Source: Mesostigma viride
Lineage: Eukaryota > Streptophyta > Mesostigmatophyceae > Mesostigmatales > Mesostigmataceae
Assembly: GCA_009746045.1 (NCBI GenBank)
Contig: RPFO01000188.1
Coordinates: 586,516-650,515, forward strand
Reading direction: 5' to 3'
Length of the DNA: 64,000 nt
A program made the position numbers and the translations under genes. This document shows positions 9,355 through 21,361 of the stretch, one piece after another (position 1 is the first letter of the stretch; each line of letters opens with the position of its first letter). Below the pieces are notes generated by a model. That model saw only the letters and a program-made list of their open reading frames with translations, was not told the DNA's origin and made no database searches.

Positions 9355-12300
9355 TCACACCCTTGACGTTGCTGTAAGCACGGCATTGGCCACCGCCAGC
9401 TGCTGCTGCTTCTGCCTCTTTTCCCGTTTTACTTCTTCGACGCCGCCTCCCGAGCGGAACTTGCGGATGGCCATCTGTGAGCTCAGTCCCAATAGAAATC
9501 CGTGTGCCAAGTTGTGTAGACAAGCAAGCAAGCTGCTGATGAGCCATGAGACAAAATCCAAGCAATAATAATAAGTGCTGTGAGCAGCATACCTTCTGGC
9601 ACCTCCACCCGGTCTATAAAGTTAGACCAGTCGAAACCTGGGCTCAAAGGTAAAGTGTATGCCGCCATAGCACGGCTCACTTAGCAGGGGGATTAATTTG
9701 AAAACAGGGGCGAGTCACATGTACAAGTGGCTCTCGATCCAAATGTCAAGGCATATGCTAATGTTTGCTACGCATATGAATGAATCCAGGTGTCGCATGC
9801 CAACCTGAACCACCACAGCCACTACCTTATAACATACCGTCGCGCGCGTGGATTACCTGTAGATCTTAATGTATTTATAACTAGTCTCGTTACTCATAGA
9901 TATACTAAGGGGGGTGCCTAATGCCAATCCATCCCCCCGCGGCCATGACCCACTCACTGCATGGCTGCATGCATGCGATGAGTTTCTCTTCAGCTTTCTC
10001 AACTAGCGTGTTGTGAGACGCTTTGCAACACACAGAAGAGCAATCCATGCTATACCCACCGGCCCCTGTCCCCTGGCTGCAGCTAATAATTATACTACCC
10101 CCCATGTGGCCGGCCTACTGCTGCTGCTGCTCTTCAGCAAATATGGCTTTGGATCTTGTGAGCCATGCAGCCGCCCGCGATAGACCTGCAGGCTCGTAGC
10201 TAGTATTATAAACACCAGATCTGGCTCGCTACTAGATACCAAGCAGTGAAAGCGGCCATCCATGCATGCACCTGGCTCACTAATAGCCCATGTATAATTA
10301 TGCGGAACCGGCATACTGAGGCGGGTCACTACTAGACACCCACCTGGCACACTACACCACCGGGCATGCCTATCACCCGTCACCGGCTGCATCTGGCCCT
10401 GGCTCTGTACTTACCCACCTGGCCGGTGGCCCACTGCAATGACGTCATTGAAGTCATGCAAGGGCCACTATAGAGCACAGGCTCACTATATACGTGATCG
10501 ACCCGCCTGACCCATGCACTCGACAAAAACGCACCTGGCCCACGTGCAGCGTCAGCAGCAGCACCAGCCCCCAGTATACAACGAACGCCAGGCAGAAGAA
10601 GCCGCGCAGGCGGCTGTTGCCGGTGAGCTGGTCGAGCATGGTGAAGATGCCAGCACATTGCTCGCCTACAGATGGCACCGCGAGGAACATCCAGATGGCA
10701 AACGCCGTGTGCAGCGCAAAGTGGGCGAAGAACCTGCGATAGAGTGCCCAGGGGAGGAGGCAAATGAAGACAATCGGCATCGTACCGTTTGTTCAGCAAA
10801 TTGGTCGGATTGCGACTGATCCCAGCCTCCAGGGTTGCTTTGCAAACTTGCGGGAGCGATGCGGGCTTGCATGGCCAGCTAGGCCTAATTACAAAGCAGG
10901 TGCCATGGAGCTTAGAATAGGCACCAACCATGGGGCATGACCTGTGGCAATACGGCTGCGTTATATGTATTGGTGCGGGTATGTGCGGCTGCCCGTCAAC
11001 ACCCAAACATGGACACATACATAGGACCGTCAGTTTGGATGGGTGATGAGGACAGGTGGGTACGCTGCCCCCTGGCAGAATGGTGCTTCAATGTGGCGTT
11101 CTGAGATTGCCCAAGATAATTTGTGGAGCAATCGTGCCTGTTTGCTTCAGTGAGAGTTAGCCAAGCGCATATCTGGAGTAGTCAGTACATGAAAGCTGAA
11201 TAGCGCCATGTGAGTGCCCAAGAGACTCAGTTCGTGGAACAATGGTGCTAACTGCGTTAGTGCTAGATATAGCGCTGGGTTAGGGCTAGATGGAACTGCA
11301 TGGTGCTAGATGGAACCATGGTGCTAGCTGGGGTTAGTGCTAGATATAGCACTGGGTTAGGGCTTAAGATATGTAGCACTGGGTTGGGCTTAGATGGAAC
11401 CATGGTGCTAGCTGGGTTAGGGCTAGATATAGCACTGGGTTTTAGGGCTAGATAGCACTGGGTTAGGGCTAGATGGAACCATGGCGCTAACTGCATGGGT
11501 TAGTGGGAATAAGAGGGCGCATCCGGGTAGCAAACAAGCGGCGCGTGGTCAGTCGGCAGGCAGATTTGGCCACTGGGCAGACCAGCGCCGCACCAGCACT
11601 GCAGGCTCTGACAGCCAAAGGGGGCGCGGGGGTCCAGTGACTCGGGGTGCACATCATGGTGGGTGCGTGTGGTGGTGGAACGTACATTGCCACTTTTGAG
11701 ATGGCATTGATTGAGGGAAACGGCCTACACCATGCTGCATGCTGCCCTTGCTGCTATCCGCAACACAACATGCACACCTATAGGCACCGAAGGAGTCATG
11801 ATGCTGGTATCTGCAACACACCTCATCCTGAGGCGTATGCCTTTTGAGTATAGCAAAGTGGCCCCAAAGTGGGAGGTCATTCCTGGAAAATTCTCCCCTG
11901 GACTCTCAGAATGGATTTGAGCTTTTGAGTGAAGCGTGGCCTCACCTGACGTAGAGCATGACCTGGCACAAGCGAGCCGCATGCCGTCATGTCGGGACGT
12001 ACGGGCGCCAGCAGAAAGCCCAAGTCACGATTTATAGCCCAACCGATGGAAGTAGCGCACATTGGTTGTGGGCGATGAACCAGGAACATTCCGTGGAGAG
12101 ACAATCAACAGCAGCCAACATGTGCACAAAGGTGGCGCACCCAACACACAGCTATCGAACCGTCAGAAAATGTCGAGTGCCGTAGCATCAAGAAGCATTC
12201 ATGAATGTTGATGCCAGAAAATGCCGGGAACTGGCCCCCTTTCTGGGGGTTTAGGTCACGTATGTCCTCAGGTGGCCGCGATGGACACCACTGGGCAAAG

Positions 12301-15300
12301 TTTCGATTCGCATCAGGGCAAACTGCAGCTAAAACCAGGGCAGCCAATCTGGCGGTACAGCGGCCATCAAGATAGGCGATAAGGGGGTGCACCCTAAGCA
12401 AGAAACACTTCATCCACCAGCCCTGCACTCGAACTAAGTCCATCTTTGAGGTTCTGTGCCACATGATCAAGTCCTCGATCCGTTGGCAGCGGAACAATTC
12501 TTCCTCCACTGATCTTAGTAGTAGCTTTTGGCCTCACAGCACACCCGCCTTTCTTTCTGCAACGAGGCCTTAGTACAGCACACGCGTGCTCACTGAACTT
12601 CTCCCACTATAGCATCTGTTTCCATCTGTGCCAGCCATGCGCCCACTCAAGTTTATTTCCGCACTGCTCGATCCGTGTGGAGAAAGTACGAGAGAGCTGA
12701 TCCTGAAGCAGTGGTTAGACATCCCCCCGAGACCTTAAACTACACAAGTCCACAACCTCTTACGCTCCTCCCCTGTCAGACCCTTTCCTTCTGCACCGCC
12801 TGTGCGTGCCGTCACTTTTCTTTTCCCTAATGCGGCCCCCGCTTGTACAGCAGCTCGTGCTGTATGCAGCACTTAATTGATGACACTTTGCCACCACAGC
12901 TTACCGACGCTACCCACAGGCATCAGCTTCATCCTGATAACCCATGGCACAGCCTCCACACTCCCCTCACCTCGTCCCTTTGCGTCGCGTGCTGCAGGCT
13001 GCCACAGCGATCCCACATGACCGCACCTCGACGACAATGATCCAATGAGACGTTGTCCTGATTATCCCTGTAGTTCTCTGGCACTGCCCACACTTACCTT
13101 GTCCTTTTGCATCGCGCGGTAGAGCCCCCGGTACCACCCCCGCCACGAGACGGTCACGCCCGCCGCCATGATAACGCCGGCTAGCACCCAGTCGACCACC
13201 TCGCCGTCGCCCGCGAAGAATATCCATGAGATGAGTGCAAAGTTGAAGACGTAGCCCAGGCAGGTGGCCATCCACAGGCGGTAGGCCATGCGCACCAGGG
13301 ACTGGCCCGGGGGGGGGATCTCGGCATTAATGTCGTGGTAAAGGATGGGGCGAAAGCGCGGCCCTGCATGCAGAAGGCAATATTGGAATGTAAGAGCGAT
13401 AGTAAAGATGATGAAATAATTATAATAACTTATTACTATACTAATATTCAATGGGCATGCTAACAACCGCCCCCCAAGTCCTCACCGTTCTTGGGCTACG
13501 CCAGGCGATCTTGAAACTGCTGATCGCACACACTTCCTGGACTACGCAGTGCAGCGGCGTGCAAACTAGTCCCACACACTCACAGTTCTCAACAGGCCAT
13601 AACAGGCCATATTTTTTGGGCCACAACAGGCGAGCACCCAGTGGAAAAGAACGTCCCATGCACGCATGCACTTACAGTTCTTCGGCTTGAGGTCTAGCTC
13701 CGCCATCCGCACCGCCTGCTCCCGCCGCGCGATCTCCTGCTTGCATGGGCGGCAATGACAAGGGAAGCAGCCAGGTGGCGGCAAAAGAGGGTCGTGAGTG
13801 GCGGTGGTAAACAGCGGCGAATGGTGGCATGCAGTTGGCGGCAAATGGTGCAGAATTGCAGAAAATGGCGACCAAGGTGGCACATGGGAGAGCCCGAGAG
13901 GGGGCCAAAAAAAAGAGGAATTGATATTGGGTGGCCTGCATTGTCCGGAAATCGCGCTTTTGCGACAGGGGGTCGACCCCTCCCCCTAGCTGTCAACCCC
14001 CCTCCATCTTCTTGCCCTTTTCTTTCTTCCCCCCCCCAGAGGGCTGCCCTAACCCTGTAACCTTCATTACCCCCCCACACCTTCTTGCCATTTTTAGGCA
14101 CCCCCACCCCCTCCACCTTTTGGTTTTTGGTGGCATTGAATCGTGGCAAATCGTGGCAGATGACAATTAACACCCGCAGCAGGGGTCAGCACGGATTGAT
14201 AGATCACCAGGACCTAACGCGAAGCAGAGAAGTGGCAAGCAGAGAAGTGGCAAGCAGAGGAGTGGCAAGCAGCAGAGGAGTGGCAAGCAGAGGAGTGGCA
14301 AGCAGAGGAGTGGCAAGCAGAGGAGTGGCAAGCAGAGGAGATGGATTGTTTGGGCAAGCAGAGGAGTTGCAAGCAGAGGAGTTGGATCGGCAGGCAAGCA
14401 ACCGCGACTACTAGGGCACGCACAAACAGCTGATATCGCATTCATCGATGTCCAGAGTACAAGGCACATGGTTGAGCGCGCCCGTCTTAGGATACCTGGA
14501 CCATCAGGCACAAGACATGATCTCATGAAAAGCACGGACTAGACTGCGTCATGTGGGTATCGATTAAGGAACCTTCAAACCCCATAAAGATATATATTTC
14601 CTTCTGTTGCATGCCATTCTCACCTCCGTAATTTATCATTCTCAATGCATATATATATATATTCATTGAGAATGATAGATATATATATGAACAGGCGACG
14701 AACAGGCCTAACCATGGGTGCAATACAACATGAGCGCACAGCGGATGCAGGCACACGACATCAAAGCACTCGACATCATGTGCATGGAGTACCATGGATA
14801 TGGGAAGGCGCAAGGTATAGTGCGCACGTTCTACATTTCAATGCACAGGGTCTCTTTCAAACAGAAGACATGCCTAGAAAATTTGATAGGTGGCCCATGT
14901 GGTATAGGTCTTTAGGACACAATGGTGCCCACCACCCGCCTAGGTTGTTGAGCTGGGAGGCTGACTCGGTAGGAATGACCCATGATCACTCTCTCTAGTA
15001 TTCCATAGGGATGACCCCTGATCACTCTCTCTAGTATTCCATAGGGATGACCCCTGATCACTCTCTCTAGTATTCCATAGGGATGACCCGTGATCACTCT
15101 CTCTAGTATTCCATAGGGATGACCCCTGATCACTCTCTCTAGTATTCCATAGGGATGACCCCTGATCACTCTCTCTAGTATTCCATAGGGATGACCCCTG
15201 ATCACTCTCTCTAGTATTCCACTCTCTATAGTATCACCATCACTCTCCATAGTATCACTCTCTATAGTATCATAGTACCATCACTCTCCATAGTATTCTC

Positions 15301-17337
15301 CTCTCTAAAACAAAATACTGCTATGACAACCACCCAGCCTCTCCCTCTTATTAGCTTGGCAGTCCTATCTACAGTCTACGGGAAGGGCCCAACACCCATC
15401 ATCCTCTTCTGCTTGCCAACGCACCTGCTCCCTCTTGTCGAGCTCGGCGACCTGGCCAACAATAGTAGCTCATGATAGCTATAGGGGTACCCGTAATGTC
15501 ATCTCAGCACACTATTGGACTTATTCTTTTTTAAAAACCCATGATGGCTAGAGTACCCGTCAATACAACGCACTACCTAGTCTCACAACCACGCACCTTC
15601 TCCCTCTTGTCGAGCTCCGCCGCCTTTTGCGCAGCAAACTTTGCCACCTGGGACATCTGCCGTCCGTTACCGCCGTGGCGCAGGTGGTGTTGGCACGCGC
15701 CGACATGGGGCATATGGCAGGGCCGCACCCCATCGACACGGGGTTACGGGCATGGTTAGTGCTTAGGGTTTCTGAGCATGGTCAGTGTTAAGGGATTACG
15801 GGCACGCATGCCACCATGGTTAGTGACACTTGTTCGTGCTGCCTTGCACTTGGTGGGTTTGTGCAGCCTTGCACTTGGTGGGTTTGCCCTGCCTTGCACT
15901 TGGTGGTTTTGCCCTGCCTTGCACTTGGTGGGGTCGTGCTGACCGCAGGGTAGAGTGATCGCCACCGCTTGGTTGCCAAGGCGAGCCCTACTATCAAGGT
16001 TGGATGATTTCAATCATGTAGCCACAGTCATGTAGCCTTTGGCCGGCTTCCGCCGGCGTGACCCAGTGAGTAGTACTCCTACTCACATCCGCCCCCGTGG
16101 GGCTGGCATTTAGATTCCATCCACTGGTTCGTGTTGGAGAATTTCGGACACACTTGCACCGCTCTCCGGTAAAGAGCTTTTTCGCAGTTGGGCTATCGCT
16201 TGGGATGCGTTCGGATCAGGAGACCCCTATAGCCGCGAAATCATGCAAGAGGTCCTGTGTTCGAATCCAGTGTTGCCAGTATGGTACCAAACTATTTCAC
16301 AGTGTCGCAAGGTGAGCCCCATTACAAAGGTTTGAGAATTCCAGTCATGCAACTACCGCTTGCTAGACACCCCGTATTCGCATCCAGTCTTCTAGCACAT
16401 GCAATTTTTAAATATATTAAGCTCGTGCTCCCGTTGGGGAGTCATGGAGCACCGGAGTGCTGTTAATCCCTGTATGTGCATGACAGGAAGAAAGGGCAGA
16501 GACCCCCTTTCTCCTTCATGCCAGAGGCATGCCACAGCAGCAATCACAGCACATGCAATAGATGAGCGGTGGCACATGAGGGATGGCTTGCGAGGGGGGA
16601 CCAGCTCTTAACTCCCCCTCACTAAACTTAGGAATTATTGCTAGGTGCGCAACACCCATCACCTCACCCATCAGTTTCCATCACCTCAGTGACGGAATGT
16701 CCGTCCAGGAACCCTGTTACAAAGAGAAAAGCCCACTTTATTCTGCCATGGGGGGAAGAAGCAGAATTATCGTGCCCATGCTCGTTGCTGTCTGAAAGCA
16801 CCTCCAGTGTTAAATCCAAAAATGGCCCGTTGATTTGCACGACGAGACCCCATACACCGTAGGCATACTGCATCTCATAGCAGTTATTCTATCATCTCCC
16901 ATCGGCCAGACGATGTCGATAAGTTCTCGCAAAACCAAACTCACGTCGGAACTTGCGTCGAGCTTCCCGTCGAAATAGCTTGCGACGCCTGGCTGCGCGC
17001 TCGCCTGCGAGGCCTCTTTGTCCACGGCTTTACCCTGCTGCGCCTTTTTCTCGCCGGCGGGCGCGCCCGCCATCGCGGCCCTGACGCTTGCGGGGATAGC
17101 AGAAGATGCAGGCGCCATGATACCCGGGACGCTGCTCCTGGACGATGACGGATGATCGAGCGACACGTCGTACAAGGGGTTCGTTACAGGCCTGCCCGGT
17201 CGAGGACCACCATAGATCTCGGGAACGAACGGGTTCTCGGCCAGGTCGTCCTCCAGAAAAGGGTTGCTACTGCCGCTGCCTTGGCCAGTTCCCGTTCCAC
17301 CGTAAAGCCCCGACCCCTGAAGCGGAAAGTCACGCAT
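9355..17337 (-). CDS. SCAMP: Secretory carrier membrane protein (SCAMP)
   Basis: SCAMPs are four-pass membrane proteins of the post-Golgi and endocytic recycling pathway. Exons reconstructed on the minus strand: 17337-16945 (131 aa, ATG start, two NPF motifs NPFLEDDLAENPF for EH-domain binding), 15656-15597 (coiled coil AAELDKREK), possibly 15451-15425 (VAELDKREQ), 13736-13676 (EIARREQAVRMAELDLKPKN), 13363-13098, 10733-10535 and 9474-9355. The codon split across 13676/13363 restores the family hallmark KNW-PRF, followed by PILYHDINAEIP, transmembrane segments 1-2 and WYRGLYRAMQKDK. Exon 10733-10535 holds two more hydrophobic segments (FFAHFALHTAFAIWM and FVVYWGLVLLLTL). The last exon gives RKFRSGGGVEEVKREK, like the plant FRG tail. 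All borders are GT-AG. The one flaw is that exon 13363-13098 ends in phase 0 while 10733 needs phase 2, so a microexon is probably missing from the 2.4-kb intron. Length is about 365-375 aa, normal for the family. Confidence 0.85.
11255..11500. repeat. Degenerate minisatellite GGGTTAGGGCTAGAT, SCAMP intron
   Basis: Repeats of (T)GGGTTAGGGCTAGAT(AGCACT or GGAACCATGGTGCTAGC) with irregular length. It looks like a decayed minisatellite. GGGTTAGGG recalls telomere repeats, but the units are too long and irregular to be one. Confidence 0.7.
14215..14395. repeat. 15-bp minisatellite in SCAMP intron
   Basis: About ten units of GCAGAGGAGTGGCAA with slight variants (GTTGCAA, GCAGCA). It lies in the intron between the exons at 13736 and 15425. 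Confidence 0.9.
14980..15222. repeat. 36-bp minisatellite in SCAMP intron
   Basis: Nearly seven units beginning GTATTCCATAGGGATGACCC and ending CTGATCACTCTCTCTA. The units are almost identical, suggesting recent expansion. Degenerate CTCTCTATAGTATCA units follow to about 15300. Confidence 0.92.
15836..15935. repeat. Short minisatellite CCTTGCACTTGGTGGGTTTG
   Basis: Four units of roughly 26-29 bp (CCTTGCACTTGGTGG plus GTTTGTGCAG or TTTTGCCCTG). Located in the first SCAMP intron. Confidence 0.8.
16000..16944. other. First SCAMP intron: repeat relics
   Basis: Contains the second copy (16419-16560) of the GGAGCACGAGT repeat described at 2247. A GTTCGAATCCAG string near 16259 resembles a Pol III B box, but no tRNA fold could be built. 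No coding exon is recognised. Confidence 0.5.
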
Positions 17338-18601
17338 TATGTCTAAGGATGGCTAAAAGCTACTGCTAACGAAGCGACGACAAGACCCAAACTCCTGCGG
17401 CTCCGCTATGCCATCTCCAGAGAATCGACCTCCACGCGCTGTGCGTATGCTCGTCACGTCACTCAGCTGGTGCACAGTCACGTGTGCGAGACGATGACAA
17501 GCAATTTATTCCGATAACCCTCGACGCTACGGTAACCTCTCGCAAAACCATGGTGTCCTACGTTTTTTGTTCGTTCTTTCAGTAGGCGTGGGGCCGGGCG
17601 CCCTCACAGTACTGGACAGCCACGTGACTAGGGGCCGCCTGCGGCGGGATTCGACGTGACAGCAAGAAAAAAATTGGCGCGAGTCGAAAAAGGCCCCACG
17701 TGGCAGCGATAAAAAGCGCGCGGGGCCGGATGCGAGGACGCACGCATAAGCAAACAACGGTTCGGCGATCTTAGCAGTTAGCTCGCAAATCATCTGATTA
17801 TTGTAAATTGTATTCATCACGGATGGAATCGGCGTGGGCGTTTGGTGGACCGGGCACTGGGCAGTAGGCAATGGGCAGTTCGTGATGAAGTTTTCTTGGC
17901 GCAGAAGAAAATAAATCTATAGGGCGGGTACGAAATTCTTACATGCACGACATGATACAACGCTCTTGGTTAACAAATTGAGGTTTTCCATATTCTAGAA
18001 TTTTGTCGGTTCGTAGCTCGTCTCCCGCCGTGGCAGACAACACAGGCTACCGCAGAGTGAACCACCCGACCTGGGAGCAGCTAAGCGAGGGTACACGGCA
18101 GTTGTGGTGGCCAATCTTTCAGCGTGGCTTGTAATCTACAGCATCAGCAACAACTCGATTGGCACTTGGCTTCGGAGAAGGGGGAAACAAGATATTCGTG
18201 GGCTAAACACGTGCGCGCAGCAGAACCACGTGCGGAAATTCATGGCGACTGAATTGTCATGGCAAGCTGCGGTATTCTACGACATTCTCACAACTACGCA
18301 TTCTACCCTCCACCAAGCCGCCGTCTAAGGCTTCCTCTCGGGATAGCCATCCAACGGAGATTCACAGCCGTGGTACATCCGATCGAGGCATCACAGAGGA
18401 GGTTCCCACCGGCGGAGCCGCCCGAGGTGCCCACGAAAGGCAGGGTGATACCTCCTTGCTCGGGAATTACGATCTAGACTCCGCTCGCCCGAGCTACCGT
18501 TGCTCTGTTTTTCAAACATAAAAAATCGGAAGGTCTGTTCCCCTTGCTGGCAACAGCTAGCCAATCCCTGGTCTGGCACCACATCCCGATCTCCAACTCG
18601 A
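17338..18601. promoter_or_regulatory. Shared divergent 5' region of SCAMP and the SEL1/MYND gene
   Basis: About 1.26 kb separates the SCAMP ATG (minus, 17337) from the SEL1/MYND ATG (plus, 18602). Both transcripts must start here, so it is inferred to hold both promoters and 5' UTRs. No TATA box or known element could be assigned with confidence. Small ORFs (17527-17871, 18104-18328) have no recognisable homology. Confidence 0.45.
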
Positions 18602-21361
18602 ATGTCAACCCCCCCTGGGAGCCAGGCCATAACCGAGCAGGAGGAACGCGCGCGCCGCCTCTTCTCGTCCCACCAGTACGCGGAGGCCGCGCTGGCCTAC
18701 GCGGCACTCGCGCGGGCGGAGCCGACCTGCGGCAAGTGGCTGACCAACGAGGCCAAGTGCCACCACCACCTGAACAAGGTGGTCACCGCGCTGAACTGCT
18801 GCCGCAAGAGCATGGAGGTCGACCCGCCCTGGTCGCGTGCTTACGAGATCGCCGCGCAGTGCCTGCTCCGCGTGCTCCGCCACAATGGGGCCTACGAGGT
18901 GCTTACCCAGGGCATGCGCCTTGCGCCAAGCCCCGCGATCGAGAAGCTGCTGAGGGAGACGCGGGTCGCGCTGTACAAGGACCAAGTCGGGATGACGGGG
19001 TACGACCCCGAGGTGGCGGCCCAGGTGGCCCAGGGACTGGTTGAGGTGTACGACCCCCAGGGTCGGTCGGCGGTCCTCGAGCGCGCCATGTGGGAGGTGT
19101 ACGAGGACACGAGCGACCGCGCGCGCTTTGCAGCCGCAAAGGCCAAGAACCACCGCATCCTCCGGGCCGACACGTGGCGCTCCTGGTTGCGGCGCGCGCG
19201 TGACCTGTACGAGGCGGGCGATTGGGAGGAGTACCTGAGTTTCCTGGAATGGTGCGCGGAGGACGACTGCCCCTTTGCGATGACCTCGCTCGCGGTCCAC
19301 CACATGCGCGGCGACGTGGCACCCGCCGACCCAGCCAGTGGGGTCCTCTGGGCGCGCCGGTGCATCGAGCTCGGCCCCGACCCGGCCTGCGTGGCGGCCG
19401 GGACGACGGACGAGTACCTGACGGATTGCCAACAGGCGCTGTCGACAGCGTACCGTCACGGCATCGGCGGAGTGGAGAAGGACATGGATCAGGCGGAGCG
19501 GTGGCTGCGTGCGGCAGCCGACGCGGGGGACGCGGTCGCGATGAACAACCTAGCGAGGCTGCTGGAGGAGCTGGGCCGCCCGCCCGAGGAGGCGGTCGAG
19601 TGGCTCTTGCGTTCGGCACGGGCCGGATGCACTGTCGCGGCCAGGAACCTCGGGAAGCACTACGAGCGGGGCGAGGGCTGCCCCAGGGACCACGAGGAGG
19701 CGGCGCGGTGGTACGGCGTGGCGGCCGAGGGGGGGGAGCTGGACGGGGTGGATTGCCTGGTGTCCCTGGGCTTGGAGCAGGGTTCGCGGCTCTCGACCAT
19801 CATGCTGGGGGATGCCCGGAGGCACGTGAAGGTATTAAGGGAGCGAGAGGAGGGGGACGGGGGGGCTTCAGGGGCCGGGGGGGTGGCTCGGGGGGGCTTA
19901 GGCAGGGGCCCGGTGCAGGATATGGGCGGAGGCGGCGCCACAGGCCGGCTCGCTCGCATGCTGGCCACGGAGGCGAGACTCTGTTTGGAAATCGGGTTGT
20001 GCCGGTACGCGGACATGTCGGTACGTCAGCTGTGGAAGGAGCTGGGTGCGGCGGGGGAGCCCATGCCGCCGAGCTTTGAGGTGTTTTTTCGGCGGAGGAA
20101 GAGGAGGAGGGGGGGATCACGGGGTTGGGGCGGGCGTAGGGGTGGGGTCGGGTGGGGTGGGGTGAGATCAACGGGGAAGGGTTTTGAGGCACCTGGCAAT
20201 GGTGGTGGTGACGATAGTGGTGACGTTGACGACGATGACGACGATGACGGCGATGACGACGATGACAAGGATGACGACGCTGATGATGACGATGAAGGTG
20301 ATGATGACGCTGGTGATGATGACGCTGGTGATGGTGGTGAAGGTGTTAGCGATGACAATTTTGATGAGGAAGAAGATGTGGGCGTGGCGTATCGGCTCAT
20401 GCTGGTTCGGCGGTTGATGCGTTCGCGCCGGCTCACCCAACTGGAGCGGGAAGCGGCTGAGCTGGCAGACCGGGCGCACAAACTTGCCATGAAAATATCC
20501 CCCTCCTCCTCCCCCTCCTCTTCCCCAGCACTGTCCTCTGCCGCATCGCGTTCGGCACCTCCCTCTTCGTCCTTTTCCACGTCGTCGGCCGGCCCTGGTG
20601 ATGCTGCGAGGTGTTCCAACCTCGATCGGGTCGCGGCCACGCTCATGCAGGTGGGAATCCGCTTCCACGCCAAGGGGAGGAAGGCGGAGGCGTACGAACG
20701 GTTTCTTCTGCCATCCGCAAAGTTGGGCGATGCGCAGGGCTGCTACGTGGCGGGGCGCCACCTGGCGGAGGTCGGCACATCGGCAAAGGAGCTGCAAGCG
20801 GCGCAGCGGTTTTTGTCCCAGGCGGTAGCCAGCGACGTGCCAGGGGCGCAGGACGAGCTGGACGCGCTGACAGCGCGTCTGGCCAGGGGGGGAGACTTGC
20901 ATGGCGCTTCCCCTCTCAATGCCGGTGGTGACACGTTTGATGGTGGATCCGGCGGCCAGGGCGGGAGTCAGGTTGATGGTCAACATGAGGAGAAAGCAGC
21001 AGCAGTAACAGCAGCAGCAATTGCGGTGGAGGCTCCTGGCATGCAGGCCATCGAAGGAGAGGTGGAAGTACATTGCACACAAGGCTCAGAGGATGGCGCG
21101 GAAGATTGCGCAATGGGAGATGGCACTGGGGGCAGTCTTGCTGCTGCTGCAGCAACCCCGGGTGCAGCGGGGGGAGCCTCGTCGGCCAGTGGGGGGGTGG
21201 GCGCCGGTGCGGGCACGAAGACGTGCTGGGGGTGCAAGGCAAGGGTGGCGTCCCTGCGGCGGTGTGGGGGGTGCCGGCGGGCGGGGTACTGCTCGCGCGA
21301 ATGCCAGAAGAAGCACTGGAAGGAGGGGCACCGGGAGGCGTGCGCACAGCTGGCGGCTTGA
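18602..21361 (+). CDS. SEL1/TPR-repeat protein with C-terminal MYND zinc finger
   Basis: A single open frame of 919 aa from the ATG at 18602 (context CTCGAATGTC). The same frame runs upstream without another ATG to about 18500. Residues ~10-130 form TPR-like helices (EERARRLFSSHQYAEAALAY). Residues ~225-395 carry SEL1-like repeats (AERWLRAAADAGDAVAMNNL, VEWLLRSARAGCTVAARNLG, AARWYGVAAEGGEL). Residues ~538-592 are almost pure Asp/Gly from GAT/GAC triplets. Residues ~684-760 hold two more SEL1-like units. Residues ~875-913 are a complete MYND finger: CWGCKA...CGGCRRAGYCSRECQ..HW..GHREAC. MYND fingers bind short proline-rich peptides and SEL1 repeats act as scaffolds, so an adaptor role is likely. 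The partner is unknown. No intron is needed. Confidence 0.85.
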   Translation: MSTPPGSQAITEQEERARRLFSSHQYAEAALAYAALARAEPTCGKWLTNEAKCHHHLNKVVTALNCCRKSMEVDPPWSRAYEIAAQCLLRVLRHNGAYEVLTQGMRLAPSPAIEKLLRETRVALYKDQVGMTGYDPEVAAQVAQGLVEVYDPQGRSAVLERAMWEVYEDTSDRARFAAAKAKNHRILRADTWRSWLRRARDLYEAGDWEEYLSFLEWCAEDDCPFAMTSLAVHHMRGDVAPADPASGVLWARRCIELGPDPACVAAGTTDEYLTDCQQALSTAYRHGIGGVEKDMDQAERWLRAAADAGDAVAMNNLARLLEELGRPPEEAVEWLLRSARAGCTVAARNLGKHYERGEGCPRDHEEAARWYGVAAEGGELDGVDCLVSLGLEQGSRLSTIMLGDARRHVKVLREREEGDGGASGAGGVARGGLGRGPVQDMGGGGATGRLARMLATEARLCLEIGLCRYADMSVRQLWKELGAAGEPMPPSFEVFFRRRKRRRGGSRGWGGRRGGVGWGGVRSTGKGFEAPGNGGGDDSGDVDDDDDDDGDDDDDKDDDADDDDEGDDDAGDDDAGDGGEGVSDDNFDEEEDVGVAYRLMLVRRLMRSRRLTQLEREAAELADRAHKLAMKISPSSSPSSSPALSSAASRSAPPSSSFSTSSAGPGDAARCSNLDRVAATLMQVGIRFHAKGRKAEAYERFLLPSAKLGDAQGCYVAGRHLAEVGTSAKELQAAQRFLSQAVASDVPGAQDELDALTARLARGGDLHGASPLNAGGDTFDGGSGGQGGSQVDGQHEEKAAAVTAAAIAVEAPGMQAIEGEVEVHCTQGSEDGAEDCAMGDGTGGSLAAAAATPGAAGGASSASGGVGAGAGTKTCWGCKARVASLRRCGGCRRAGYCSRECQKKHWKEGHREACAQLAA
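20213..20375 (+). repeat. Coding GAT/GAC triplet tract (poly-Asp)
   Basis: Imperfect trinucleotide repeat inside the SEL1/MYND gene, keeping frame and giving a run of about 50 mostly Asp residues. Likely length-variable between individuals. Confidence 0.85.

Noticed and set aside
9483-9680. Hydrophobic minus-strand ORF (FDWSNFIDRVEVPEG...) as another SCAMP exon
   Set aside because: The exon before it (10535) and the last exon (9474) join in phase without it, and the peptide does not match the SCAMP sequence expected there.
11255-11500. Interstitial telomere repeats (GGGTTAGGG)
   Set aside because: Units are 15-35 bp with other sequence between the motifs. It is better described as a degenerate minisatellite.
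16190-16285. tRNA or tRNA-derived SINE suggested by GTTCGAATCCAG
   Set aside because: The T-stem does not pair, no A box or cloverleaf could be drawn, and no second copy was seen.
20168-21082. 304-codon ORF on the minus strand
   Set aside because: Antisense shadow of the SEL1/MYND gene. Its Ile/Val/Thr run is the complement of the Asp triplet tract.
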